From positions 4,340,001-4,404,000 of the forward strand of contig NZ_CP177163.1 in the NCBI RefSeq assembly GCF_046736075.1: 64,000 nucleotides of DNA, in the 5' to 3' direction. This DNA is from Stenotrophomonas sp046736075. GTDB lineage: Bacteria > Pseudomonadota > Gammaproteobacteria > Xanthomonadales > Xanthomonadaceae. The notes beneath the pieces were generated by a model. It had not been told where the DNA came from. It searched no databases and saw only the letters and a list, made by a program, of their open reading frames with translations. Each line of letters begins with the position of its first letter. Within the stretch, counting starts at the first letter, position 1. Of the stretch, positions 24,403 through 33,409 are shown piece by piece. Made by a program: the position numbers and the translations under genes.

Positions 24403-26511
24403 TCAGTGTTCCAGGATTTCAGCAGCCCCCACGCCGGTGGCGCGGTAAGGCAGATACAGGTCGATCAGGGTGCCGGCGCCATGCGCCGACTCGATTTTCA
24501 GGGTGCCGCCCACGCTCTGCGCGCGTTCGCGCATCACGATCAGGCCCAGCCCGCGCGGGCCGTCCGGGTCGAAGCCTTCGCCGTCGTCGCGGATCTGCAG
24601 GTGCAGGCCCTGGTCGTCCACGTCGTGCAGCTGCAGACTGACCTGGCTGGCGCGCGCGTGGCGCAGCACGTTGGTCAGGCTCTCCTGGGCAATGCGGAAG
24701 CAGGCCTGTTCGATGTCGCCGGCCGGGCGGCGTGGCAGCGAGCGGATGTCCGGCAGCAGGTCGATGGCGGCCGAACGGAACAGTACGCCGGCCTGCCAGC
24801 GCAGGGCGGCCTCCAGCCCAAGCGCGTCCAGCTGCGGCGGGCGCAGCAGGGTGGACAGGTCGCGCAGCTTGCCTACCGTGGTATCGGCCAGCTGGATGAT
24901 CTGCACCAGGTCTTCGTCACGGCGCAGCGGGTCAGCTTCGTCCTGCGCCGCATAGGCGGACAGCTTCATCGCGGTGATCGCCTGGCCGATGTCATCGTGC
25001 AGGTCGCGCGAGATCGCCCGGCGTTCGTCCTCCTGCAGGGAGAACAGCCGGCCGGCCATCGCCTGCAGCTCGCGGTTGCTGGTTTCCAGCGCCGCGCGGA
25101 TGCGCTCGGGTTCGCTCAGGTCGCGCACGATCAGCAGCTTGCAGTTGCGGCCACCGTAGCGCACGTCGCCCACGGCCAGGCCGGCCTGGAAGTGCTGGCC
25201 GTCCAGCCGGCGCATGCCGATCACCTCGCCGGCACCGGTGGACGGTACCGGGATGGGCGCGAACAACTGGGCGCGCACCCGCGCCAGATCGGCACTGGCC
25301 ACCAGCACCGCCAGCGGCTCGCCGAGCAGGGTGTGGTTGGCATAGCCGAACTGCGCGGCCGCGCAGGCATTGGCGTACAGCACGTGTTCGTCGGACAGGA
25401 TCACCACGCCGTCGGGGAGCACCCGCACCAGCTCGCGGAACTGCTCCTCGCGTTCGCGCAGCAGGCGGCGCGACTGCTCGCGCTCGGTCACGTCCTGCAG
25501 CGTGCCCAGCACCCGCGGGCGGCCGGCGTCGTCCACGCCGCTCTGCGCGCGCAGGTGCACCATCAGGGCGCGGCCGTCCATCGCCAGCAGGGGCAGCAGC
25601 ACGTCGATCTGCACGGGCTCGTCGGAGGTCATGTCGGCCAGCAGCTGTTCGCTCAGCGCCGCCGTCGCCGGATCGGCCGGGACCAGCAGTTCCTCGAAGC
25701 GGTGCCAGCGGCGTGCTTCGGGCGGGCGCCGTCCCAGCAGCCGGTAGACCTGGTTCGAGTAGCGGCCCTGGCCACTGGCAGGGTCCAGCTCCCAGGCGCC
25801 GATGCGGGCCATTTCGTGCGCCTCTTCAACGCGTGCCAGCGCCTGGTCGCGGCGTTGCAGCGCCTGGTCTTCGCGGGTGCGGTCGATGGCGATCAGCAGC
25901 CGCGCCTGGTGGCCGTCGTAGTCGATGGCGCTGCTGCGCATCTCCATGCGGCGGTGGCTGCCATCCTTCAGCCGCAGGTCGGCGGTGATCACGCACAACT
26001 GCTCCGGCTGGTCGCGGATCTGGGCCAGCTTGTCGGTCAGCGCGGCGTCCTGGTCGGGCGGCCACAGTGCATCCACCGGCAGCGCCATGAACTCCTCGCG
26101 GGTCCAGCCGAACAGACTGCACGCGGCCGGGTTCACATCCAGGATCGCCAGTGTGGCCAGGTCGTACACCAGGATCGGCCCCGGGTTGCCCTCGAACATC
26201 TGGCGATGGCGGGCTTCCGAGCCTTCCAGCAGCGCGTGGGTATGCAGCACGTGCTGGGCCAGCGGGCGCAGCAGCAGGTAGATCAGCGCGCCGCTGGCGA
26301 TCACGAAGAACGCGCCCTTGAAGGTCTGCCAGCGGGCGGCGGTGTGCATGTCCCCGGCCATCACCTGCACCGCCGCATCGCTGCACAGGATCCACACCAG
26401 CGCCAGCACCAGATACATCCCCACCACCCGCCAGCGGTCGCGGCGCAGATCGCGCGCAAGCGGGCGTTCGGGCGGGGGCGACGGCAAGTGGCCGGAGGCG
26501 TCGACAGGCAT
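24403..26511 (-). CDS. Membrane PAS sensor histidine kinase, NarL-type (HisKA_3)
   Basis: The product has 702 residues. Two transmembrane helices near the N-terminus (about 29-50 and 65-86) are followed by three PAS-like segments (about 95-470), including FEGNPGPILVYDLATLAILD. The HisKA_3 box SRDLHDDIGQAITAMKLSAY carries the phosphoacceptor near residue 503. The ATPase part contains RDDGEGFDPDGPRGLGLIVM. Such kinases normally pair with LuxR-type regulators, but none is adjacent. The downstream gene, 4 bp away, encodes a receiver-containing GGDEF-EAL protein that may take the phosphate (inference). Confidence 0.9.
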   Translation of the reverse strand: MPVDASGHLPSPPPERPLARDLRRDRWRVVGMYLVLALVWILCSDAAVQVMAGDMHTAARWQTFKGAFFVIASGALIYLLLRPLAQHVLHTHALLEGSEARHRQMFEGNPGPILVYDLATLAILDVNPAACSLFGWTREEFMALPVDALWPPDQDAALTDKLAQIRDQPEQLCVITADLRLKDGSHRRMEMRSSAIDYDGHQARLLIAIDRTREDQALQRRDQALARVEEAHEMARIGAWELDPASGQGRYSNQVYRLLGRRPPEARRWHRFEELLVPADPATAALSEQLLADMTSDEPVQIDVLLPLLAMDGRALMVHLRAQSGVDDAGRPRVLGTLQDVTEREQSRRLLREREEQFRELVRVLPDGVVILSDEHVLYANACAAAQFGYANHTLLGEPLAVLVASADLARVRAQLFAPIPVPSTGAGEVIGMRRLDGQHFQAGLAVGDVRYGGRNCKLLIVRDLSEPERIRAALETSNRELQAMAGRLFSLQEDERRAISRDLHDDIGQAITAMKLSAYAAQDEADPLRRDEDLVQIIQLADTTVGKLRDLSTLLRPPQLDALGLEAALRWQAGVLFRSAAIDLLPDIRSLPRRPAGDIEQACFRIAQESLTNVLRHARASQVSLQLHDVDDQGLHLQIRDDGEGFDPDGPRGLGLIVMRERAQSVGGTLKIESAHGAGTLIDLYLPYRATGVGAAEILEH

Positions 26512-26691
26512 GGGCGCGGCGGGAACCGGTGGCGAGGGCAGCGCCCATCTTAGAGGGTGCGACGGCCTTTGAGGTGAGGGGGCGGCGCTGCGCGGTGCGG
26601 GTCCGTGTGCGGGTGGGCGCTCAATAATCGGCCAAACCCGCCGCTAACGATTGCGTTCCCGGTTGTCGGGTGCGTTTCGGAGTCATACCGC

Positions 26692-29484
26692 GTGGACCAA
26701 GGGATCATCGCCAGTCTGCTGCAGCACCCGTTGGCCTCGGCACTGGTCATCCTCGACCGTGCCGGTCGCCCACTGGCGGCCAATCCGGCTGCGCGCGAGC
26801 ACGGTCTGCCGGCAACCCTGGCCGCCTACGGCGAGGTGCTGGAAGACCTGCGCCTGCTCGCTGCCGACGGTGGCCTGGTGCCGTGTCAACTTCCCGGCGG
26901 CCCGCGCGGCCGATTCGATGGCTGGCTGCGTGCGGTCCATGACCCGGACGGCCAGCTGCTGGCCTTCACCCTGAGCGTGCCCGAACCGGTGGCCGCCTAT
27001 GCCGGCAGCCGCTGGGAACTGGCCCTGGAACATGCCGGGCATGGGCTGTGGGATTGGGACCTGCCCAGCGATACCGTGACCCGCTCGCGGCGCTGGGACG
27101 GCGAGCCGATGGATGACGAGCAGGGCCTTGGCGACGCCGCCGGCGCGCTGCTTGATCACGTCCATCCCGATGACCAGCCGCACGTGCGGGCGGCGCTGGA
27201 CGCGCACCTGCGCGGCGAGGGCGCGTTCTACAGCGCGCAGTTCCGCGTCCGCCATCCCGATGGCGACTGGCGCTGGATGCTCGACCGGGGCCGTGTGGTC
27301 AGCCGCACCGCCGATGGCCAGCCGCTGCGCATGGTCGGCACCCACACCGACATCCAGGCCCAGAAGCAGATGGAAGCCCAGCTGCGCGAGCAGCAGGTGC
27401 ATCTGCGCGAGGCCCAGCGCATCGCCAGCATGGGCAGCTGGTCCTGGGACCCGGAGGCGCGCCAGTTCTGGTGGTCGCCGGAGTTCCGCGCCCTGGTGGG
27501 CGAGGGCGACGATCCCATGCCGGCGGGCCGCCATTGGCTGCGTCGGCTGGAACCGCGCTCGCGCGGCCAGCTGCGCAGTGCATGGCGGCGGATGTGGCGC
27601 GATGGACGCGCCACCACGCTGGAGCTGGAACTGCCGCGCTCGCGCGATGGCGCGCTGCACCTGCGGGTCTGGATGCAGCCGCTGGTCGGCCCGGATGGGC
27701 GCGTGCAGCGCCTGCTCGGCCAGGTCCAGAACATCACCGAACAACACCAGACCGATGCGCTCATCCGCTGGCGCACCGAGCTGCTCAACCGGGTCTCGGC
27801 CCTGGGCCGGATCGGCGGCTGCGAGATCGAGGTTGCCACGCGCAGCATGCAGTGGACCGAGGAGTGCTATCGCATCCACGGCCTGCGCAAGGAGCCGATC
27901 AGCCTCGACCAGGCGCTGGCGCTGTACACGCAGGACTCGCGCGATGCGTTCGAGGCCGCGCTGGAGCGCATCGCCGGGGGCGGCCTCCCCGAGCAGCTGG
28001 ACCTGTGCTTCTACCGCCAGTCCGGGCTGCGCATCTGGGTGCAGGTCCTGATCGAACTGGACCACCGCGACGGCCTGCCGACGCGTTTTGTGGTGCTGTT
28101 CCGTGACATCACCCGAGAGCGCGAAGCCAATGAGCGCATCGAGCTGCTTGCGCACTACGATCTGCTGACCGGCCTGCCCAACCGCATGCTGCTGCGCGAG
28201 CAGACCGCCGATGCCATCGAGGAAGCCCGCGACCGCGGTGCGCCGCTGGCGATGCTGTTCATCGACCTGGACGGCTTCAAGACCATCAACGACACGTTCG
28301 GCCACGCCACCGGCGATGCGCTGCTCAAGGCCGCCGCCGCGCGCCTGCACCAGAACCTGCGCAACAGCGACCTGTTCGGGCGCTTCAGCGGTGACGAGTT
28401 CATCGTGGTGCTGCGCGACCTGGCCGACCCGGAAGACGCCGGCCACGTTGCACGCAAACTGATCGCCTCGCTGGCCGAACCGCTGCATCGCGGTGAAACC
28501 ACGCTGAAGGTGGGCGCCAGCGTCGGCATCGCGATGCTCGACGACGGCCGCAGCGACTTCGATTCGCTGCTGCGCGCCGCCGACGCGGCGATGTACGCGG
28601 CCAAGGAAGCAGGTCGCAATACGTATCAGTACTACAGCCAGGACGCACTGCTGCGGATCCAGCGCAAACTGGAGATCGAGCATGCCCTGTTGGGTGCGAT
28701 CGAGCGGGAGGAGTTCAGCCTGGCCTACCAGCCGCTGCTGCACGCCGACCACGGCGCGCCGCCGGCGATCGAGGCGCTGCTGCGCTGGCATCGGCCCGGC
28801 ATCGGTTACTGCAGCCCGGCCGAGTTCATCCCCATTGCCGAAAAGTGCGGGGAAATCGTACGGATCGGCGACTGGGTCCTTGCCGAAGCCTGTCGTCAGG
28901 CGGCGGCGTGGGACCAGGCCGGGCTGCAATTTGATCGCGTGGCGGTCAACGTTTCGGCCGTGCAGTTGCGCGACCGTGGTTTTGCCGAGCGCGTGATCGA
29001 CATCTGCCATGCACACGGCTGGCCGCCGCAGCGGCTGGAGCTGGAACTCACCGAATCGGCACTGATCCGCGACACCGACGTGCTGCGCCATTGCTTCGAC
29101 GTGCTCGAACGCCACGGCGTGCCGTTGGCGGTGGATGACTTCGGCACCGGGTTCTCCAACCTGCACTACCTCAACCGTTTCCCGGTCGGCCGCCTGAAGA
29201 TCGACCGCAGTTTCGTCCAGGGCATGCTGCACGATGCGGGCACCGCCGAGGTCACCCAGGCCATCGTGCACCTGGGCCACGCGCTGGGCATGAAGGTGGT
29301 CGCCGAAGGCGTGGAAACCGAACAGGAAGAGGCCATGCTGCGCCGCCAGGGTTGCGACGAGATCCAGGGCTACCTGTACTCGCGCCCGTTGACCCCGCGC
29401 GACCTTGCCCAGTGGCTCAAGCAGGGCGGGGCGCAGATCCCCCCGCGCGAACGCCTGCAGGCAGCGCCGCACGCCGTCACCTGA
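26692..29484 (+). CDS. PAS-GGDEF-EAL c-di-GMP turnover protein
   Basis: The product has about 930 residues from the GTG at 26692, which has GGAG ten bases upstream. An in-frame start at 26605 would add an unlikely tail. Several PAS/PAC-like segments occupy the first 480 residues (RFRVRHPDGDWRWMLDRGRV-type repeats). The GGDEF domain (about 484-645) has SGDEF near 565 and an RNSD inhibitory-site motif upstream. The EAL domain (about 660-910) has EAL, DDFGTG, LKIDRSF and AEGVE intact, so phosphodiesterase activity is expected. Cyclase activity is possible. No membrane segment is seen. Confidence 0.9.
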   Translation: MDQGIIASLLQHPLASALVILDRAGRPLAANPAAREHGLPATLAAYGEVLEDLRLLAADGGLVPCQLPGGPRGRFDGWLRAVHDPDGQLLAFTLSVPEPVAAYAGSRWELALEHAGHGLWDWDLPSDTVTRSRRWDGEPMDDEQGLGDAAGALLDHVHPDDQPHVRAALDAHLRGEGAFYSAQFRVRHPDGDWRWMLDRGRVVSRTADGQPLRMVGTHTDIQAQKQMEAQLREQQVHLREAQRIASMGSWSWDPEARQFWWSPEFRALVGEGDDPMPAGRHWLRRLEPRSRGQLRSAWRRMWRDGRATTLELELPRSRDGALHLRVWMQPLVGPDGRVQRLLGQVQNITEQHQTDALIRWRTELLNRVSALGRIGGCEIEVATRSMQWTEECYRIHGLRKEPISLDQALALYTQDSRDAFEAALERIAGGGLPEQLDLCFYRQSGLRIWVQVLIELDHRDGLPTRFVVLFRDITREREANERIELLAHYDLLTGLPNRMLLREQTADAIEEARDRGAPLAMLFIDLDGFKTINDTFGHATGDALLKAAAARLHQNLRNSDLFGRFSGDEFIVVLRDLADPEDAGHVARKLIASLAEPLHRGETTLKVGASVGIAMLDDGRSDFDSLLRAADAAMYAAKEAGRNTYQYYSQDALLRIQRKLEIEHALLGAIEREEFSLAYQPLLHADHGAPPAIEALLRWHRPGIGYCSPAEFIPIAEKCGEIVRIGDWVLAEACRQAAAWDQAGLQFDRVAVNVSAVQLRDRGFAERVIDICHAHGWPPQRLELELTESALIRDTDVLRHCFDVLERHGVPLAVDDFGTGFSNLHYLNRFPVGRLKIDRSFVQGMLHDAGTAEVTQAIVHLGHALGMKVVAEGVETEQEEAMLRRQGCDEIQGYLYSRPLTPRDLAQWLKQGGAQIPPRERLQAAPHAVT

Positions 29485-29503
29485 CCCCCTGAGCGCCAGC
29501 CCC

Positions 29504-29970
29504 GTAGAGCCGGGCTCTGCCCGGCTGCTTTCCGATCCGGCGGCGCAAACCCACGCGCTCCACGCGCCAGCCCCGTAGAGCCGGGCTCTGCCCGGCTGCT
29601 TTTCGATCCGACGGCGCAAACCCCACGCGCTTCGCGCGCCAGCCCCGTAGAGCCCGGCTCTACACGGCGGCTTTCCGATCCGACGGCGCAAACCCCCGCG
29701 CGCCATGCGCGCCAGCCGACCAACGGTCGGCTCTACCGGTGCGATGACCGCTTTATGGGTGGCGATACCGGTGCGATAGACGGTCAATCGCCTGCGACAG
29801 CCGGGCAGAGCCCGGCTCTACGGGGTGAGCCTGCATCGCAGGGGTGCGCGAAGGTGCATTCCGCGCGTTCCGAAGCCGCCACGTAGAGCCGGGCTCTGCC
29901 CGGCTGCTTTCCTATCCGGCGCCGCAAACCCACGCGCTTCGCGCGCCAGCCGGGCAGAGCCCGGCTCTAC
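29504..29970. repeat. Cluster of seven SMAG-like (GTAG) palindromic units
   Basis: Plus-oriented units start at 29504, 29575, 29647 and 29883; minus-oriented ones span 29714-29736, 29799-29821 and 29948-29970. Most have stem arms AGCCGGGC / GCCCGGCT; the unit at 29714 has a different stem (AGCCGACC / GGTCGGCT). The first three stand in a tandem array with a 71-72 bp period, including near-identical spacers with GATCCG-CGGCGCAAAC. No gene is seen in 29485-29978. Confidence 0.83.
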
Positions 29971-29978
29971 GCGATGGG

Positions 29979-30269
29979 TCAGCGCGCTGCGTCGAGCGCG
30001 TCGCCGGTCAGGCCCAGGTCCCAGGCCAGGCTGGCATGGGCCGGATCGACGGGGTGTGGCAGCGCGGACGGCAGGGGCATCGGCCGGGTGGCCAGCCGCG
30101 CGAGTTCCTGTTGTGCCAACTGTTCCAGGCAGGCGATCAGGGCACGGCCGTGCGGCGGTGCGGTCGGCGCAGCAGGGGGCGCGTCGCTGGCCATGACGGT
30201 CTGCGTCACCGGTTCGGGGTCGGCAGCGGGCACGGAAGCAACGGCAGGCACGGACGTGTTCAACAGCAT
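29979..30269 (-). CDS. Hypothetical protein
   Basis: A possible 96-residue protein starting MLLNTSVPAVASVPAADPEP. An alanine/proline-rich N-terminus leads to a more ordered part (ALIACLEQLAQQELARLATR and ASLAWDLGLTGDALDAAR). The ATG at 30269 is preferred over the in-frame one at 30368 because a hairpin (30309-30335) lies between. It follows the chemoreceptor gene on the same strand and abuts a SMAG cluster. No family is recognised. Confidence 0.45.
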   Translation of the reverse strand: MLLNTSVPAVASVPAADPEPVTQTVMASDAPPAAPTAPPHGRALIACLEQLAQQELARLATRPMPLPSALPHPVDPAHASLAWDLGLTGDALDAAR

Positions 30270-30308
30270 CGGACGATCATCAGCAACCAGGGCGGGTGAT
30301 GCAAGCAC

Positions 30309-30335
30309 AACGGCCCCGGTGATGCCGGGGCCGTT
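30309..30335 (-). terminator. Possible terminator after the chemoreceptor gene
   Basis: An 11-bp perfect stem AACGGCCCCGG / CCGGGGCCGTT with a 5-base loop lies 38 bp after the chemoreceptor stop. The T-rich tail on the minus strand is weak (GTTGTGCTT), so it may be an RNA-stabilising or rho-assisted end. Confidence 0.5.
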
Positions 30336-30373
30336 GCAGGTGCCGGTATGGTGGCCGGCACGCGACATGTCGA

Positions 30374-31564
30374 TCAGAACAGTTCAACCGCACCTGCGGC
30401 CATGCTCTGCTGGGCCACCGCCTTGTGCGGCGGACGCTCCCATTCGCTCCGCATTTCGCGCAGGCGGCTACCGGTGCGCTGCAGGGCGGTGACGACTTCC
30501 TCGTCGAAAACGCCGCCATTGCGGTGCAGCAGTTCCTGCAGGGCCACGGCCTCACGGTTGATCGCGGTCAGGCGGTCCAGGTGGGTATGGACGCCGCCCA
30601 GGGCCTGGGTCGCAATGTCTTCGAACTGCAGGGCGCGCACCGCTTCGGCCACGCTGCTGTCGATGGCACGACCGCACTCGGAGATCTCGCGCATGCCATC
30701 GCCGAGCGAGGCGTTGATCTGGGCCACGTTGTCCAGCATCTGCGCCGCTTCGTGGCGCGCTTCGCGTGAACGGTCCATGTCACGCGAGGCCATGTGCGAG
30801 ACGGTCTCGCGTACCTTGGCGATGGCGTCCTTGGAGCTGTGGGCCAGCTTGCGGATCTGTTCGTTGAAGGTGGTGGAGCGCTCGGAGAGGTTGCGCACCT
30901 CGTCGGCGACCACAGCGAAGCCGCGACCGGCTTCACCGGCACGTGCGGCTTCGATGGCGGCGTTCAGTGCCAGCAGGTTGGTCTGGTCGGCAATCGACTT
31001 GACGTCTTCCAGCAGCGCGAAGATGCCGTCCAGGTGCTGCGCCATCTGGTCGATGTGCTGCACCGTATTGCTGCTCTGGCCGCTGACCTGTTCCAGCGCT
31101 TCCACCAGCTGTTCCATGCGGTGGCTGGCGTGCTGGGCGAACCGGGCCACATCGACGCCGGCGCCGCCGTCTTCACCGGCACGGTCGACGATGCGGGCCA
31201 GTGCCTGGCTCTGCTGGCGGGACTTGCGGTTCATCGCATCGAAGCTGCCGCCCAGGCCGCTGACGGCGTGGCGGATCAGATCGCGGGCGCGTTCGACTTC
31301 GCCACGCGAGCCCTCAACCTCGTTGACCACAAACGAGCGCAGCTCGGTCAACAGTTGATCCTGCTCGCGCAGGATGCGGGCGTGTTCCGGCGAACGCTGG
31401 GTCTGTGCCCGTGCGGTCCACCAGGCAAAGCCAAGCCAGCTGAGCGTCATCGTGGTCAGGATCGCCCAACGCAGGGCGGCCGGCCACTCGAAGCCGATGG
31501 CAAAAGGAAGCAGAAGGGTCAGGACCAGGGGGGCGGCCAGACGAATGAAGATGCGTGAGTACAT
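30374..31564 (-). CDS. Methyl-accepting chemotaxis protein without periplasmic sensor domain
   Basis: The product has 396 residues from the ATG at 31564; the in-frame ATG at 31639 lies upstream of the promoter. Two transmembrane helices (about 5-22 and 30-48) are joined by only a few residues, so there is no extracytoplasmic ligand domain. The cytoplasmic signalling hairpin contains SIADQTNLLALNAAIEAARA followed by GRGFAVVADEVRNLSERS, which contacts CheA/CheW. The input may be membrane state or a cytoplasmic cue. A strong sigma-28 motif upstream ties it to the flagellar regulon. Confidence 0.92.
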   Translation of the reverse strand: MYSRIFIRLAAPLVLTLLLPFAIGFEWPAALRWAILTTMTLSWLGFAWWTARAQTQRSPEHARILREQDQLLTELRSFVVNEVEGSRGEVERARDLIRHAVSGLGGSFDAMNRKSRQQSQALARIVDRAGEDGGAGVDVARFAQHASHRMEQLVEALEQVSGQSSNTVQHIDQMAQHLDGIFALLEDVKSIADQTNLLALNAAIEAARAGEAGRGFAVVADEVRNLSERSTTFNEQIRKLAHSSKDAIAKVRETVSHMASRDMDRSREARHEAAQMLDNVAQINASLGDGMREISECGRAIDSSVAEAVRALQFEDIATQALGGVHTHLDRLTAINREAVALQELLHRNGGVFDEEVVTALQRTGSRLREMRSEWERPPHKAVAQQSMAAGAVELF

Positions 31565-31592
31565 GGACGTTCTCGGGAAGTGCACGGAGGAT

Positions 31593-31619
31593 GTATCGGC
31601 CGTACCCCCGTTTGCTTTA
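31593..31619 (-). promoter_or_regulatory. Sigma-28 promoter of the chemoreceptor gene
   Basis: The minus strand reads TAAAGCAA-N11-GCCGATAC, the closest match to the FliA consensus in the window. It is 28 bp upstream of the ATG. Confidence 0.87.
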
Positions 31620-31658
31620 GCCGCCACACGCACATTCATCCATGTGACTGCGCTGTCC

Positions 31659-32273
31659 TCAGCGCAGCTGGCGGTCCACCGCGTCGATCATCGCCTTGCG
31701 CGAGAACAGGAAGTCCCAGTACTGGCCGCCGGTCTGGCGCCACAGCACCGCCGAACGCACGGCGGCGAGCAGTAGTGCGCGGATCTCGGCCACCACCCCG
31801 GCCTGGGCCAGATAGTGCGGGTTGCCCTGGACCATCACCCGCGGCTTCAGGTTGCTGATCGTGTCGGCATACACCCCGCCCAGCGTGGCCAGTACGTCCG
31901 GATGGCCGCTGTCGCCCAGCGAGAGGGCCTGGGCCTGGGCGCGCTCGATGCCGGCGCTGACTTTTTCCACCACGGCGTGCTCACGGACGAAACGGCGCTC
32001 CAGCTGCAGCACCGCCAGGGCCAGGCGGGGCAGGATCTCGTCCTGGCCCTGGCTGCGCAGGTAGTTGTGCAGCAGGCGCAGGCCCGGGGCGACGTTTGCG
32101 GCGCTGCCATAGATCTGCTGCGGGGTGTCGGCGTCGATGCGGAACACGCTGTCCACGGCGGTGCGGACCACCGCCGCTTCGGAGTGGCCGGTTTCGGCGA
32201 TGCGGCGCACCTGCTGCAGGGCCTGGGCGATGCCGGCCAGTGCGAGAACGCGGTCGTCGATGGAAAAACTCAT
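31659..32273 (-). CDS. hflD: HflD-like high-frequency lysogenisation protein
   Basis: A 204-residue, mostly helical peripheral membrane protein. MSFSIDDRVLALAGIAQALQ, the LLHNYLRSQGQDEILPRLAL region and SNLKPRVMVQGNPHYLAQAG resemble HflD. Its position directly behind mnmA, with a start/stop overlap (ATGA), is the classic gammaproteobacterial arrangement. In E. coli HflD affects lambda CII stability; the native role is unclear. Confidence 0.9.
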   Translation of the reverse strand: MSFSIDDRVLALAGIAQALQQVRRIAETGHSEAAVVRTAVDSVFRIDADTPQQIYGSAANVAPGLRLLHNYLRSQGQDEILPRLALAVLQLERRFVREHAVVEKVSAGIERAQAQALSLGDSGHPDVLATLGGVYADTISNLKPRVMVQGNPHYLAQAGVVAEIRALLLAAVRSAVLWRQTGGQYWDFLFSRKAMIDAVDRQLR

Positions 32274-33409
32274 GCAGCAGATACCTCGAAAGGAGAAGGG
32301 GTGGTGCGCAGGCGCTGCTCCAGCGGCGCGTCGGTGGCGGCGATCACCGCGCCACCCAGGCAGACCTCATCGTCATACAACACCAGCGATTGACCGGGGG
32401 TGACGGCGCGCTGCGGGCGCGCGAACTGCACCTCCACGGTGCCATCGTCGCGGACCAGCACCGTGCACGGCTCGTCCGGCTGGCGGTAGCGGGTCTGTGC
32501 GGTGCAGGCAAAGCGCCGGGCGGGCGGGGCGCCGGCAATCCAGTGCGCCACCTCCGAGTGCAGGCGGGTGGACTGCTGCCACGGGCTGTCGCGATCCTGG
32601 TCCACATACAGCACGTTGCTGGCCACGTCCTTGCCGACCACATACCACGGCGCGGCCGGCCGGCCGCGCACGCCGCCGATGTTCAGGCCCTCGCGCTGGC
32701 CCAGGGTGAAATAGAACACGCCGGGATGCTCGGCGATGACCACGCCGTCGGGGTCGCGGATCTCGCCGGTGCGGGCCGGCAGGTAGCGGCCCAGGAACTC
32801 GCGGAAATCGCGCTCGCCGATGAAGCAGATCCCGGTGGAATCCTTCTTGGCGTGGGTGGGCAGGCGGGCGTCACGGGCGATCCGGCGCAGGTCGTTCTTC
32901 TGCAGGTCGCCGATCGGGAACAGCGTGGCTGCCAGCTGCTCCTGCCCCAGCTGGTGCAGGAAATAGCTCTGGTCCTTGCTGCGGTCGGCACCGCGCAGCA
33001 GCGCCCAATGCCCGCCGTGCCGGGCGATCCGTGCGTAGTGCCCGGTGGCGATGCGTTCGGCGCCCAGCTCGCGTGCCGCGTCCAGGAAGTGCTTGAACTT
33101 CACCTCGCGGTTGCACAGCACGTCCGGATTGGGGGTGCGCCCGGCGGCGTATTCGGCCAGGAAATGCTCGAACACGCCCTGCCAGTATTCGCTGGAGAAA
33201 TCGCGGAAATGGAACGGGATGCCGAGCAGCCCGCAGACGGCCACCGCGTCGCGTCGGTCGTCCTCGGCGCGGCAGTCGCCGCTGCCGTCGTCGGCCCAGT
33301 TCTGCATGAACAGACCGGCAACCGGCTCGCCCTGCTGGACCAGCCGCCAGGCGGCGACGGACGAATCCACACCGCCGGACACGCCGACCATGATCCGCGG
33401 GGTGCTCAT
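32270..33409 (-). CDS. mnmA: tRNA-specific 2-thiouridylase MnmA
   Basis: Catalyses 2-thiolation of the wobble uridine in Lys, Glu and Gln tRNAs, using ATP and a sulfur relay. The product has 379 residues. The N-terminal PP-loop is MVGVSGGVDSSVAAWRL. The catalytic cysteines lie in NPDVLCNREVKF and STGICFIGERDF. The ATG at 33409 begins MSTPRIMVGVSGG; the longer frame to 33532 overlaps the upstream Nudix gene. It overlaps the Nudix stop by 4 bp and couples to hflD. Confidence 0.96.
   Translation of the reverse strand: MSTPRIMVGVSGGVDSSVAAWRLVQQGEPVAGLFMQNWADDGSGDCRAEDDRRDAVAVCGLLGIPFHFRDFSSEYWQGVFEHFLAEYAAGRTPNPDVLCNREVKFKHFLDAARELGAERIATGHYARIARHGGHWALLRGADRSKDQSYFLHQLGQEQLAATLFPIGDLQKNDLRRIARDARLPTHAKKDSTGICFIGERDFREFLGRYLPARTGEIRDPDGVVIAEHPGVFYFTLGQREGLNIGGVRGRPAAPWYVVGKDVASNVLYVDQDRDSPWQQSTRLHSEVAHWIAGAPPARRFACTAQTRYRQPDEPCTVLVRDDGTVEVQFARPQRAVTPGQSLVLYDDEVCLGGAVIAATDAPLEQRLRTTPSPFEVSAA

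Noticed and set aside
29504..29669. Possible CRISPR array from regularly spaced GTAG palindromes
   Set aside because: The spacers between palindromes are themselves repeated, with a 71-72 bp period, so this is a tandem duplication rather than spacer acquisition.
26683..29787. Antisense open frame of 1034 codons over the PAS-GGDEF-EAL gene
   Set aside because: The sense frame carries clear PAS, GGDEF and EAL motifs; the antisense frame has none and runs on into SMAG repeats.
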